A stretch of 64,000 nt of DNA from Triatoma infestans. Its lineage: Eukaryota; Arthropoda; Insecta; Hemiptera; Reduviidae. Shown here piece after piece: positions 11,255 to 22,737 of this stretch; position 1 is the first letter of the stretch; each line of letters opens with the position of its first letter. The notes beneath the pieces were generated by a model. The model was given only the letters and a program-made list of their open reading frames with translations, was not told the DNA's origin and ran no database searches. The stretch covers positions 62,001 through 126,000 of the forward strand of contig JAAEAF010001938.1 of the NCBI GenBank assembly GCA_011037195.1. Reading direction: 5' to 3'. The position numbers and the translations under genes are program-made.

Positions 11255-12266
11255 TACTTTTTCTTACTCCTAATAAGTGGAAGTATTGTAATCGTGTCAA
11301 ATTTTCGATATCAAGTTTTCACCGGAAATATTCGTTTTGAGATCCCCTGAGTCCAAAAAAATGGTTTTTAGCAAATGGTCCGTGTGTGTGTGTGTATGTG
11401 AACAGCATAGCTCAAAAATGAAAAACCATAGAAAGTTGAAACTTGATATTACGTTCAGGTATCACTATGGGATCTGATGGTGCGTTATCTGTCAAAATTT
11501 CTCAACCGGAAGTACCACTTTACTAGTTTTTTTTTTTTTTTTAAGTTTTTGTGATTTTCTCAAAAATGGCTCTGATGATTTTCTGTAAACTTGGTATATC
11601 AACTACACATACAAAGAGATACAACTTTTATTTGAAACATTTCTCCGGGAAAATTCATTTAAGGGCACTTCTGGGGGAAGGATGGGGTTAAGGTTTTCAT
11701 CTTAACTACTATTTCAGTTTATTAGACAATTCTGTCATCTAAATAATGTTAATTAGAATTGAATATGTTGCTGAAATTCCGAGTTTGGAAAAAATCGGAT
11801 AACCGGAAGTGCGTTTACTTTACCACTTTACTAAATGATTTTTTTTTTCTTTCACTTTTTCGTGATTTTCTCAAAAATTGTTCCTATGATTTTCTTGAAA
11901 CTTCAAATATAAACTAAACATACAATGATTTACAACTTTTATTTAAAACATTTCTCTAGGAAAATTCATTTACGGGTACTTTTAGGGGAGGGGTGGGGGT
12001 TATGTTTTTCTCTAAAGTGCTATCATAGTTGATTATACAAATAATTCTATCATCCAAACCAAATTAATTAGAAATAAATAGATAGCCAAAATTCAGAGTT
12101 TCCAGTAAATTAGTAAACCGGAAGTGCGCTTTTACTGAATAGTTTTTTTTTTTTAGTTTTCGACGAATTTCATAAAATTTGGTACACATAACTATAAAAA
12201 TTTGTCAATTATAATTTTGAGAATTGGAGTAGGAGAGAAAGTTGTGTGAGTGTTTTACACCAGATT
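11255..12266 (+). repeat. Family A interspersed repeat, full length
   Basis: A complete copy: left end ACTTTTTCTTACTCC with hairpin partner, CACCGGAAATATTCG, TG microsatellite (11381-11394), ACCGGAAGT at 11505, 11802 and 12117 (spacing 297 and 315 bp), and right terminus GTGTTTTACACCAGATT. The C-rich strand of each unit appears as GGGGGAAGGATGGGG and GGGGAGGGGTGGGGG. No open reading frame is conserved between this copy and others. Confidence 0.92.
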
Positions 12267-12717
12267 ATTTTTTTTTTTTTTTATGTAACATTCGTAATTG
12301 CATAAGCAGACACAATTTAATTATAATTATATGTTTGTTTAATTTTAAGTTATTTTTATTTCCTTTTTGTACGGTTTATATATTTACATTGCTAATTACG
12401 TAATATTACAAAATTGATTAATGGATGTTTGGCATATTTAGAATTTTAGTTATAATATTATATTTTTATTTATTATTAAAAAGAATAAAAGAGCTGTATA
12501 ATTTATTAAAATTGCAATTTTAGAGGATAGCCCCGATGCATTATCAAAAAAACTTCCTAAAACCAAATCTTTCTTGGAAACTGTTTTTGTTAAATAAAAG
12601 TGACAGTTCTATAACTAGGTGATTAGAATGCTTTAAAGAGAAAATTGTTTGCGTTATTTTTTTTGTGAGAGAGAGAAAATAATGAAAATTGAAAACAATT
12701 CAGTTATATTTCTTTTT
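12267..12717. other. AT-rich spacer
   Basis: AT-rich spacer with a GA run at 12668. Nothing identifiable. Confidence 0.5.
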
Positions 12718-12983
12718 TTACTTCCGGTTGAAAATATTGTCTAAAAAATCTTTCTATCAGATTCCCTGGTGAAAAATAAACAAAATAGCAATTGTAATGC
12801 TTCCTGTAATTTTTCTATATTGATTTATAACCGTTCAGACACATACGCACACATAAACATTCAGTGAAATAATTTTTTTTTTTTCTTTTCTTACTCTAGG
12901 GACAGCAAAACATATATATTTCCGGTAAAAAAACCCAATATGGAACATTGACACTATTACTTTCTCTTACGAGAGTAAGAATA
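12718..12983 (-). repeat. Family A left-end fragment, diverged
   Basis: In reverse complement it carries the left end (ACTTTCTCTTACTC equivalents around 12958), TACCGGAAATATATA and CAACCGGAAGTAAAA, with the CA/AC tract reduced to ACACATACGCACACATA. Strongly diverged and truncated. Confidence 0.6.
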
Positions 12984-13305
12984 TATTGGATATAGACTCT
13001 ATGGTATTATAGTATACAGATTGGAGTTACATTGGTTGAATAAAACTGGATTTATTACACCTGGGTTAGTTTTTTTTTTTTAATTTTTATTTTTATTTTT
13101 TTTTATTAAGGAAATAAATATAAGTTATCTTTATCTAAAATCAATATTATATCTCTAAAGACACAGGTTGTTTATCTGGTGCAATATCAAATCAGATCTT
13201 TATATTATTTGAAGTGTATCTGTTTTTCTTTATATGATTTATATCATATTGCTGACGTTTTATTACTCCCACTTTTTTGAAGAAAATAATACCCATTTGA
13301 AGTAT

Positions 13306-14900
13306 TATTTTCTCTTATTCTTTTGCGTCTGTTATTGCGTTCATGTGATATTTTCTATATTGAGGTTTTTTCCGCTGGAAATACATATTTTTATCAAATA
13401 GTTTGTATGTATGTCTGTGAGTGTGAATTACATGTCTCAAAAATGAAAAATTCGTAGTAAAGTTCAAAGTATCCTACAGGGTTGGGTTGCCTTCTAGGGA
13501 AGATTGGTTAACCCTGGGTCCGTCTGGGGTGATGCCTCAGAATTATCTCCGATGCTACACGGACGGTTCCAGGATGTATGGTAGGTCTGGGGCTGCCGTC
13601 TATTTTGAGGCGGGAGACCATTTGGTGGTGCCTCTTGGGCAGGTTTAGCAATTCTTTGCTGTATTTTGGATGAGAGGGTGCCTAACACTAATTTAAAATG
13701 TGTTTGTATCTGCTCGGGCAGCCAGGCTGCGTTGAAGGCGGTTAACTCATGTGTCTTCACTTCCAGATTGGTGTTGGAATGTTCTAAAAGACTGGAAGAG
13801 CTTTCTTCATTGAAGGATGTGCTTCTGGTCTCAGTTCCAGGTCATATGGGAATCTTTGGGAATGAGGATGTGGATAGGTTTGCCAAATTAGGCTCCTCTC
13901 TCCCTTTCCTTGGGCTAGAGCCTGCTGTTGGTGTGTCTTCTGGCACATGTTTATCAGGCTTTCAGACGTGGATGACCTCATCCATAAGGATGAGTGCAGT
14001 GGGTTGTCGGCAGTCTAACATGCTCATTGGGGGTGCGTTGGGATCCGATGTTTTTCACAGACCTCTCTCAGGCATCTAGTTGGCTTCCTCACTGGACATT
14101 GTGGCTTAAGGAGACATCTCTATACAATGGGACTCATGCCTGACCCCTTTTGTAGAGTTTGTGAGACGGAAGAGGAAACCCCCACCTTCCATCTTATGAC
14201 TGATTGTCTGGGTTGTGAGGAGATTAGGTTTAGGACCTTCGGCCGGAATAGGATATCGGTAGAGGAACTTAAGCTATGTTCTTTTAAAGTTTTGGTCCGG
14301 TATGTGGTGAAACTTAGATGGTTAAAATCAGGGCCTGCATTTTTGTTCTAGTCTCAATAGTTGGTATTCTTTAGGGGTAGTTATATGGGCCCTGGGAGAC
14401 TTTGGATAGCGTAGGGTTTTGCCCTACCCATTCTATGAATAATAATAAGTTCAAACTATACTCCACTTATGTACTACCATCGAATTTAGCTCTAAGGTTT
14501 TTGGCAAAATCATCAGTTTCACGAGTTTTTCATAAAAGAATAAAAAAAATTACGCCAAAGTTTTCGTTAAACTTCGTGGACTATCTACAAACATAGATAC
14601 CTAACATGTTAGCTTATCTCATATGTAGCTTTTCAATGATTCTAATACCTTTATAATATGAGAAGGTATAATATATTTATTGCTAGACTTATAAATTTGC
14701 AGACAATACGTCGCTCTGTTGGTTTTCTGGCATTTTCTCCGAAAACTGTTAATATACAAAAACTTTTATTTGACACCTTCTTTTCCGGAAAATTGATTTT
14801 ATAGGATTCTGACATTAAATTTCAAATGTTATTTTTGTTTAATTGGTACTACCTTACAGACTATAATGTAATATAATTATTTCAACTGTTTCATGTCCTT
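13306..14900 (+). repeat. Diverged family A copy interrupted by a retrotransposon
   Basis: The left part (13306-13468) shows TTTTCTCTTATTC, CCGCTGGAAATACA and CTCAAAAATGAAAAATTCG. The sequence resumes at 14447 with AAGTTCAAACTATACTCC. Later pieces (CTTTTATTTGACACC, TTTTCCGGAAAATTGATTTT at 14761-14800) fit unit 1. The interruption is the non-LTR insertion at 13469-14446, flanked by AAGTTCAAA on both sides. Confidence 0.65.
13469..14446 (+). pseudogene. 5'-truncated non-LTR retrotransposon tail (RNase H plus zinc knuckle)
   Basis: This is the C-terminal end of an ORF2 polyprotein. An RNase H start reads YTDGSRMYGRSGAAVYFE (about 13556-13609). Then come SGSQAALKAVNS (the usual SDSQAALKA with D changed to G, near 13720), VPGHMGIFGNEDVDR (about 13837) and a C-terminal zinc-knuckle motif CRVCETEEETPTFHLMTDC (14153-14209, spacing C-x2-C-x10-H-x4-C). 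RNase H removes the RNA template. Frameshifts near 13640 and 14085 and loss of the reverse transcriptase make it inert. A 3' UTR ends in AAT repeats at 14438-14447. Exact AAGTTCAAA copies at 13460-13468 and 14447-14455 are the target duplication. The clade is one that carries RNase H (I/R1-like), not further resolved. Confidence 0.85.
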
Positions 14901-14975
14901 CCATCAACCACTGGAAGTATCTTAGACCTGGAACTTCCTCTAGATTTACTAGGATAGGGTGCTAAGTTTCCGAGT

Positions 14976-15259
14976 TACCCAAGAGATAGCCTTTGTGTCC
15001 GGAGGAGGAGGAGATGGCCTCTCACCTGCTATTTGATTGCGTTGCAATCGGCAGATTGCGGTACGAGAACTTCGGCACGTTGAGACCGGAGGAAATCCTA
15101 CTCCAAGAAGGACTGGTGGGGAAGGTTTTGGAACTCATGAAGAGGGGGGCTTCCTCTACTAGGTTTCGAGGGATCGGCACAATAAGCCTCAATGGGAGGC
15201 TGCAATGCCTGGGTTTCAGTCCCCCTCTCATCATTCTAATTCTAATCTACCCAAGAGAT
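14976..15259 (+). mobile_element. Short non-LTR retrotransposon tail with 12-bp target duplication
   Basis: About 260 bp between exact copies of TACCCAAGAGAT at 14976-14987 and 15248-15259. The insert encodes a C-terminal zinc-knuckle region: CPEEEEMASHLLFDC (about 14997-15041), followed by LRYENFGTLRPEE, then a short 3' UTR ending in ATTCTAATTCTAATC. The first cysteine pair is missing because the copy is 5'-truncated at that point. It is related in layout to, but not identical with, the element at 13469. Very short 5'-truncated copies are typical of target-primed reverse transcription. Confidence 0.85.
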
Positions 15260-15509
15260 GGCGCTTGCAACGCCATTCTGACTATATGCATTCTGAAATG
15301 CCATCTTTCTTTAGTATATCCTAAAAATTTGACAGAGCTACTTTGTGCTAATATTAATCTGTGAATTTTTTAAGTTATACAGTTTCGCTGTTTTCCACAT
15401 ACGCAAAAAATCGAAGTGTGCAATGATAAAATATTTTTTTAACAGAGGCTAATCTCCTACAGAGATAATAAAGCTGGAGTTAGATGCAACCTTGGGGGTG
15501 TCTGCTCCT

Positions 15510-16375
15510 TCATTTACAACAGTCAAAACGGATTTCTGACATGGTCGTACGAGCACTCAAAACGCTAAACGTTTTGGAAGATCAAAAAACAGCTACAACT
15601 GAAGAAAATCATCCAAAAAGTCCACAAAATCATTATGAGTGATCGCCGGTTGAAATTGACAGAGGCGGCAGCTGAGATTGCTGGCATATCGAAAGAAAGG
15701 AGTGCGTAACTTTGTAACTGAAATCTTAGGGATGAAAAATTTGTCAGCAAGATGGGTGCCACGTTTCTGGTATACGATCAAAAGCTGCAACGCTCGATGA
15801 TATCGAAGCAATATTACTGTGCGATTTTGTTACTGTGAACGATCCCAGCAATAGAAACAGTGGACAGGTAAGGGTGAACCAACGCCGAAAGAGGCCCATC
15901 TGCAAGGAAGGTTATAGCCACAGTTTTTTGGGCCACGCTAATGGAATCTTGTTGGTTTGTTGATTATCTAGAAAAGGGCCGGACGCTTAAAGCCGAACAT
16001 TATTCTTTGTTTCTGGAAACAATTAAGAAAAGAAGGCCAGATATGGCGAAGAAGATAGTTTAGTTTCATCAGGACAACACTTCCAGTCACAAAGCTCTCA
16101 GTGTGATGGCTAAAACTCATGAATTGAAGTTTGAAGTTGTGCCGCATTTACCCAATTCACCATACTTGGCCGCTTCAGATTTCAGCCTCTTCCCAAACCT
16201 GAAAAAACTCCATGCTGGGAAGAAATATGCATCAAATTCCGAAGTCACCTCAGCGACGAACGTCTATTTTAAGGGCTTGGACGAATGCGTCTAGATAGAA
16301 GGAATTCGAGTAGTGGGGCACCGGTGGCGCAATGTGTAAAATTTACGAGGAGATTTTATAGGCTGATAAAATGAA
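15510..16375 (+). pseudogene. mariner transposase pseudogene, first catalytic segment deleted
   Basis: A Tc1/mariner-superfamily DDD transposase that would cut and paste DNA at TA sites. In shifting frames one reads KTATTEEN (about 15587), HKIIMSDRRLKLTEAAAEIA (about 15620-15680), RNFVTEILGMKNLSARWVPR, VYDQKLQRSM, then KQWTGKGEPTPKE, FHQDNTSSHKALSVMAK (16067-16117, second catalytic D), VVPHLPNSPYLAASDFSLFP (16134-16193, third D in SDF) and YFKGLDECV. The family's VTVDETWIH segment is cut after VTV near 15838, where sequence jumps to the QSKQW-like block, so about 13 residues with the first catalytic D are gone. There are several stops and frameshifts. The terminal inverted repeats were not located. 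Length otherwise fits a 340-350-residue enzyme. Confidence 0.9.
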
Positions 16376-16557
16376 TTTATTATTTTTTTATTTTTGTTTC
16401 CTCCTTGTTAGGTCTAATACTCGGATGTTAGGGCTAAGTGAAAATATCAAAGTTTAAAGTAAGTCTGTTAATTATTTGTAATTATTGTATTAACAGGAGT
16501 ATGAGAAAGTTTTTTATTATATATTTCTGTAAACAAAATGTGTATTCTAAAAAATAG

Positions 16558-16622
16558 AATTGGTAGTTGGATGTTAAGCCCGCCTGAAAAAATAGACATT
16601 TCTTTACTAAATAGTATACAAG
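16558..16622. repeat. Family F short dispersed repeat
   Basis: The block TGGTAGTTGGATGTTAAGCC and the following CCTGAAAAA.TAGA.ATT match 26019-26070 with a few substitutions. Nearby CCCGCATTACA (16726) and AATGCGGGT (16648) are inverted. Nature unknown. Confidence 0.5.
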
Positions 16623-16767
16623 TTCGAGACATGTATGTAATGCGGGTCAAGTATAATGCTTTAACATTTTCTAGAATAAATTTTAAAGACAATAATTTAT
16701 AAAACATTATAACCCGCAAACCCGCATTACATTGATGTCTTGAGCTTGGATTTTATTTAGTATACAC

Positions 16768-17680
16768 ATTCGTGGAGGCCAATTCACAGGTCTATTACGT
16801 GCAATTATGCGCTCATCGAATATGTTCTGCAATAAATTGATTGGGTCGCGCGCTGTGTGGCATATTACGTCTTCTTATTGAAACCCAAAGCTCTTCCACA
16901 TTAACACCATTCAATTGGGGAACGAAAAAGTCAGTAATCATGGATCTATGGCGCTCTCCATTGACTCATGTTCTGGCCGATATCATCTTTAAAGAAATAT
17001 GGGACAATAATTCCATCAGCTCATAAGGCATACCAAACATGGACTTTTTGTGGATGTAAAGGCATTTCAGTAATGACTTCAGAATTTTCTTCACTTAAAA
17101 TCCGGCAATTTTGTATGTAAGACGTAGCCATTCAACAAAAAAATGAGCCTCATCGCTGAACAAAAATTTTGTGGTGATATTGAGGGCGAGCACATTTTTT
17201 TTTTCCCGACCCATTCAGTGAACTTACGTCGCATATGATGGAGCACGCGACTTCAATTCTTGCACGAGGTGAATCTTGTAAGCTAGTAAAACCAGATCTT
17301 TTCGAAAAATCTTCCATAAAAAAAATGGATGGACACAGCTCCCAATTGCTGTGTACGATGGAGCTGATTGATTCATTTTCGTTTCATTATGGCTCAACAT
17401 TACACTCCCATAGCAGCAACAATTTCTTCTATGCGCGCTGAAAACGAAGGCTCCACGGATGCGCATTATGAATTAGAGTATGCCTGATGCAAAAACGATT
17501 CATGGTAATTCAAAATACTTGTTACGAATTGACGTAGCCGCACGGTAAGTTTCGTGAATTTGAACCAAGATTTTCAAAATAAATTTGCACAATTTGCAAG
17601 CGCTGTTCTGGCGTAAGTCTAATTCATGGGGAAATGGCAAAACATACTGAGCACAAATCAGCTGTCAGCTGATCAAATTG
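16768..17680 (-). pseudogene. Second Tc1/mariner-superfamily transposase pseudogene
   Basis: Read on the minus strand from about 17660: an N-terminal helix-turn-helix region (RTALANCANLF, then FTKLTVRLRQF), the segment RKDLVLLAYKIHLVQELKSR (17263-17322), FTEWVGKKKCARP, KIFVQR with a frameshift into the DEAHF box near 17160, NCRILSEEN (about 17105), MPLHPQKVHVWYALWADGII (about 17005-17064), PYFFKDDIGQN, and a decayed end matching VNWPPR near 16772. This matches a widespread insect family with YKIQLVQELKP and NGYVNKQNCRIW signatures, clearly distinct from the mariner at 15510 on the other strand. Stops are many. The copy ends before the third catalytic residue, and the second-D region (normally WFQQDGATCHTA) is scrambled near 16860. 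No inverted ends were found. Confidence 0.82.
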
Positions 17681-17821
17681 ACTGTCCCTACCAGAAACAG
17701 TGTTGCCAATTCGATATAAAAGTCATTTTATTAAGTTCAATTGATATCAAAAATTGAATATAGCAAACATTTGGTAACAAATTGTAAGTTTAAAAAGAAT
17801 TTGTCATCTCTGAATATTGGT

Positions 17822-17858
17822 AAGAGAAAGCCGTGTGAGTGTTTCACACGAGATTTTT
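17822..17858 (+). repeat. Isolated family A right terminus
   Basis: GGTAAGAGAAAGCCGTGTGAGTG and TTTCACACGAGATTTT match the right end of family A, but the sequence upstream is not family A. It lies about 140 bp beyond the start of the second transposase pseudogene. Confidence 0.75.
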
Positions 17859-18326
17859 TGTTTAATATTTACTATGACCCATTAGATATGTCGCCACTAA
17901 ATTTTGGAAACTGTTAGTGAATTTTGTGCCAACTAGATATAAATAAAGTTATAGTTAAATTTATATCATTAATTAATAATATTTAATTCCTAGGATATTA
18001 ATTTTAAAAATAAAAGTTTTAAATAAATGTCAGCTGATTAAAAATGAAATTTTATTAAAAAGAAAAAAGTTTTTGACAGCATTTCAAATTATGTTGACAG
18101 TAATCTCTTCTTCTAGAATATTATCTAATTAATCTTTAATTACTTTTCATTAATTTATAATGTAACATTTAATTGGGGTTAATTTTTCTGTTTTCATTGT
18201 ATTTCTTTTATTTAATACAGAAATAGAAATATTATTTTCTTATTGAATCTAATTAATTTAAATTTTCCCTTAACCTGTACAAACGGTGGATAATCCTTAC
18301 AGATATAGAGAATTAAAAAAAAAAAA
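17859..18326. other. AT-rich spacer
   Basis: No identifiable feature. Confidence 0.5.
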
Positions 18327-19356
18327 TCTGGTGTGAAACACTCACGCAACTTTCTCTTACTTCAGTTCTCGAAAAATTATAATTGACAAATTTTATAGTT
18401 AGCGTTATTTAATTTAATGAAATACGACGAAAACTGGAAAAAAAAACTGTTCATGAAAAGCGCACTTCCGGTTCACTAATTTTCTTAAATCTCGGAATTT
18501 AGGCCATCTATTTATTTCTAATTAATTTTATTTGGATGATAGAATTAATTGTATAATCAACTATGATAGCACTTTAACGAAAAACATAACTCCACCCCCT
18601 CCCCTAAAAGTGACCTTAAATGAATTTTCCCAGTGAAATGTTTTTAAATAAATGTTGTACATCTTTGTATGTGTAGTTTATATAAAAAGGTTGAAGAAAA
18701 TTGTCAAGAGCTATTTTTGAGGAAATCGCGAAAAAGTGAAAAAAATTATTTAGTAAAGTGGTAAAAGTAAACGCACTTACGGTCATCCGATTTTTTCAAA
18801 TTTGGAATTTCAACAATGTATTTCATTCTAGTTAATATTATTTGGATAATAGAATTGTATAATCAACTATGATAGCACTTTAGAGGAAAACGTAACCCCA
18901 CCCCTCCCCCCAAAACACCCTTAAATGAATTTTCATCTTGGAGAAATGTTTCAAATAAAAGTTGTAGCTCTTTGTATGTGTAGTTAATATACCAAGTTTA
19001 GAGAAAATCGTCGGTACCTATTTTTGAGAAAATTGCAAAAAAGTGAAAAAAACAAAAAATATTCGGTAAAGTGGTACTTGCGGTTGAGAAATGTTGACAG
19101 ACAACTTATTGACGGATCCCATGGTGATACCTAAAGGAATATCAAGTTTCAACTTTCTACGGTTTTTTTTTTGAGCTATGCTGTTCACATACATACCATA
19201 CATATACACACACACACTCAACAGACCATTTTCCAAAAATACACTTTCTTAGACTCAGGGGACCTCAAAACGGATATTTCCGGTGAAAACTTGGTATTGA
19301 AAATTTGACATGATTACAATACTTCCTCTTACTACCCTCGAAGTAAGAGAAAGTAA
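18327..19356 (-). repeat. Family A interspersed repeat, full length
   Basis: A complete minus-strand copy: TCTGGTGTGAAACACTCACG at 18327, both internal units with C-rich blocks (CACCCCCTCCCC, CCACCCCTCCCCCC), CA microsatellite near 19205-19216, TTTCCGGTGAAAACTTGG, and left end ACTTCCTCTTACTACCCTCG followed by AAGTAAGAGAAAGTAA. It is preceded by a run of 12 A, as in several other copies. Confidence 0.92.
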
Positions 19357-19797
19357 AAATAGGTATTTATGTTGTGTTGAGACGGGGCAATTTGAATAGA
19401 TTTAGCTAAACTGGCATGGGACATTGTCACAGTGGAATACCAGCCTCAGTGATTCCGATACTTTCAATGGCTGGTTAGCAAAACAGATACTTTCTTCTTA
19501 GGCATGTCCTTAAGTTTTTACAATAATTAACATAATTCAAAAATTGACGTGATATCGGTGTTTGAGGCTTTTAAATATAATGGATAAGGATTGTGAGATT
19601 CGCTCTTTTTTTTTTTTAAATTAAAAAAAAAACTTAAACTATTGCCAACGTTTCGACAGATATATGTTAAAAAAAATCTTCAAAACATGACAACTTAAAT
19701 TATGTATATTTTAGGAACAATAAAAAGTTGAGAACACCTTTAACACCACAGAGAAATTTAAAATATAATATAAATTGAAGAAAGATAGTGATTGGGC
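19357..19797. other. Unassigned sequence
   Basis: A/T runs at 19605-19630. No gene or repeat recognised. Confidence 0.45.
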
Positions 19798-20135
19798 TTT
19801 TCTCTTATTCCCAAATTTCTCAAATTCTCAAATTGAGTATTTGCAATCATGTCAAATTTTCGAAATTTAATTTTTTGATTTTAATTTTTCGAAATATATG
19901 TTTTGACGAGCCCCCTAAAAAAAAAAAAAAAATAATCTTTTTCCGGATGGTCTGAGTATATACATGGGAGAACCAAGTATCTCAAATATGAAAAAAGGAA
20001 GTTCAAACGATATTCCATTGAAGAACCACCACCGGGTCGGATACAACTGGTTTCGGTCAAAATACATCAACCGGAAGTGTCATTTTTATAACAGACTTTA
20101 TTCCGACAAATTTTTTTTTGAGAAAATTGGCTCTA
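19798..20135 (+). repeat. Family A left-half fragment, diverged
   Basis: TTTTCTCTTATTCCC, GCAATCATGTCAAATTTTCG, a spacer with a 17-A run, GTATCTCAAATATGAAAAAA, and CATCAACCGGAAGTGTCATT near 20066. The hairpin partner is replaced by CAAATTCTCAAATTGAG, and the copy ends at the start of unit 1. Confidence 0.75.
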
Positions 20136-20239
20136 TAGCGCCAATTCTGTGTAATAACACCTATGTGTTAGGGTATAATAGAATCATTGCTAGAATTTCA
20201 AGCTTAAACATAATTGATTAACAAGAAGTGGGCCTTTAT

Positions 20240-20895
20240 ATATTATTATTATTAATGACGCGTTCCTGAGGCATCTAAGCCATTTTAGCTCTTATCCCCC
20301 AGGGTATAGGTTTCCATAAAGGTTTCTTTAGTGAATTTTCTTTTGCCAGGGCGTAGAAGGATTCAAGAAGAAGAGACCGATAGGATTGGCAACGAAATTG
20401 CCTACACCAACCGGCCTGAACATTTTTGCAGAAATCTCCCAAAAAACCGTCTTGGAAGAGGAATACGGGCTTAGAGAAATGGATCTAATAGAAAATACCC
20501 TCTTCATAGGAAATCAAAGATCCCATTAAACCTCATTATAGATCGTACAATATCAACGATCTCATCCTGGCAAAACAAAAGGAGAGCTAAGGAGGTTCAT
20601 TATCGTTTAAAGACTTTATTTTTAAGGTAACATCTACATAGCATGGGTCTTATCGCATATCCACTCTTAGGAAATGTGTGCAGAAAAATGGAACATATTT
20701 CTTCTTCTTGAGAAGACTTTGGGCACTGCTCGTAAGCGATTTCTAAAAATTGGTGCCTGCAATTTGATGTTGAACCTGGGGTCACAGATTTTTCTCATTT
20801 CAGCTCTGAGGTTTATAAATGGGACTATCGGTTGTTTTAAGAGCACTCCTACCCAGAACCTAGACCCCCCAGAATCCAGATTAGATTAAATTATT
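20240..20895 (+). pseudogene. Non-LTR retrotransposon 3' end, heavily decayed
   Basis: The best-reading segment is LRXHLHSMGLIAYPL (about 20620-20665), which lines up with the LRRHLYTMGLMPDPF segment of the element at 13469 just ahead of its zinc knuckle. What follows (KCVQKNGT, FFFLRRLWALL) is the decayed knuckle. The cysteines are mostly lost and stops are frequent. The upstream part, 20240-20600, shows no firm motif. The 3' end AGAATCCAGATTAGATTAAA is like the AATCTAATCTAATTT end of the copy near 34210, and a TTA microsatellite follows at 20911-20935. Confidence 0.6.
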
Positions 20896-20910
20896 TTGTC
20901 ATACTGAAAT

Positions 20911-20935
20911 ATTATTATTATTATTATTATTATTA
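20911..20935. repeat. TTA microsatellite
   Basis: Eight TTA/ATT units directly downstream of a non-LTR 3' end. Confidence 0.9.
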
Positions 20936-22547
20936 AACTAAATGATAATAGTAGCAACATAAAATCAATAATTTCCATGAAGAGACAGTTTACTAACTAG
21001 ATAAAATCCTGTGCGTTAACTTTCACCTCACGTTATTGAATTTAATGCTGCTGCATTCCGCTATCTTAACATGTATTATATGTTACGACGTTGTAATATG
21101 TGTGTGTACCCTCGAAACTCCAGTACTGTTATAAGTTTTCGTTATCTCTTTGTAAGTACCTTACTCAGTTTTTTTTTATTTTTTTTTTTATCTTAAATAC
21201 TGTTATGAATATTAATAAAAATTTTTTTATGTTAACATATTTTTAATGTTACACATTTTTTTTTTTCTCACTGTTTCTAAGAAATTCAAACAATAAATAA
21301 CACCCACTCTGTTTACTCTGATATTTTGTACGATTTTTAAAGTTTATATTTGAACTGTGATATATATTTACTGCTTTGATTCTTTACACTTTTCAGTATG
21401 CTGTGTTGCTTGAAAGCTTGTCTGTTTTATTTTTATATATATATATTTTTTGTTTACAATTGAACAGTTATGAAATATCTTATTATTTCTCCATTCAGAA
21501 TAAATTTTTTATGTTGTTGGTATTGAGAAGTAGTGAAATCTTCCGCCCACCATAGTCAGTTCTCCCACGTATGTTTTTCAGGAAGACAAAATCACGGCCT
21601 TGATGATTTAAGCCTTCAGTAGAAGGAATTTTTTGTGCATATAATTTTTTTTTTTATAACTTTTTTTTTTGAATATTTACAACTGTTCAGTAAGGACCGA
21701 GAAGTAAATGTGATGTATGAAAAAATATACAAATGGCGTAAAGGTCGACGTCCATCACTAGTCGACCCGTCATCACGAATTGGGGTCACATGGTCAGCGG
21801 CGCCTCAGCCGTCTGTGAGGATTAGAAGGAAGTGTGATTGAAGATAAATTTGCAGCTAAAGCGTTAGGATGTGAGAGGAGTTTTAGATGAAAGCTATTGT
21901 AACGAGTTTTGGCAGTGCAGAAACGAATGGAATTTTGAGATCATTGTGGATAGATTACTGACATAAAAGAGTGTGTTTACGATATAGCGGAGGATCTGAG
22001 ACTGTAGGATATGTATTTTTGTTAATGTTAGATCGTTTTGCAGTTACGTAAAGTTTGAGTCTGTATGTCCATATGGGAGCCAAAAGAGATAGATACAATC
22101 GTCTTTTTTCATATAATTAATTAAAAAAAACAATTCAATAAACATAATATGATTAATTATGAAAACAATTTCATATTACATAGCTCACAGTCTAGTACTC
22201 GAATGTGGCGCAATCTCCCCACATTCTTGCACATAGCCACAAAAGAAATGTCTTATGTAAACATTGCATTTTTTTTTCTGGGTACCTAATGTAAACCTCT
22301 CAGCACTACATAGTATTTTAAACGTTTATGGGTAAATGTAGAATGGAATGAGTAATTATCAAACAACTTGCTTATATAGATTAATTGTTTAACAACATAT
22401 TTAATTACCTATATTCTCTTACGATCAAGGTTCACTTCCTTTATTTTGCCCTCAAACTTGATAAGCCCCAACCCCCCTCAAAGTTCTTACCCATGTTATT
22501 GAGTAGGATTTCCAAGTTCAGAGAAAATCTATTAATATTGTAATTGT
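20936..22547. other. Unassigned AT-rich DNA
   Basis: Poly(T) runs and a TA microsatellite at 21438-21450. A 68-codon plus frame (21635-21841) and the stretch to 22070 look GC-balanced, but no domain can be read. I see no gene. Confidence 0.45.
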
Positions 22548-22690
22548 GTTCACGGCAGTAAGAGGGAGTCATGTGTGTGTTTCACGCAAGATATATGAAC
22601 TTTAAAGAAAATCGTTGGGATTAGAAAAAAAAAAAGAAGAAAATCCAATGAAGTAGCACTACTAGTTGATGGAATTTAATCGAAACGTTC
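22548..22690. repeat. Two family A fragments back to back
   Basis: A plus-strand right terminus (CAGTAAGAGGGAGTCATGTG, GTTTCACGCAAGATA; 22555-22592) is followed at once by a minus-strand internal piece (TGAACTTTAAAGAAAATCGT, then a decayed AGTTGATGGAATTTAATCG). Confidence 0.65.
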
Positions 22691-22737
22691 ATGTTAGAAT
22701 ATATATTATATTGTCTAAAAACTGTAGATTGTTCTAG

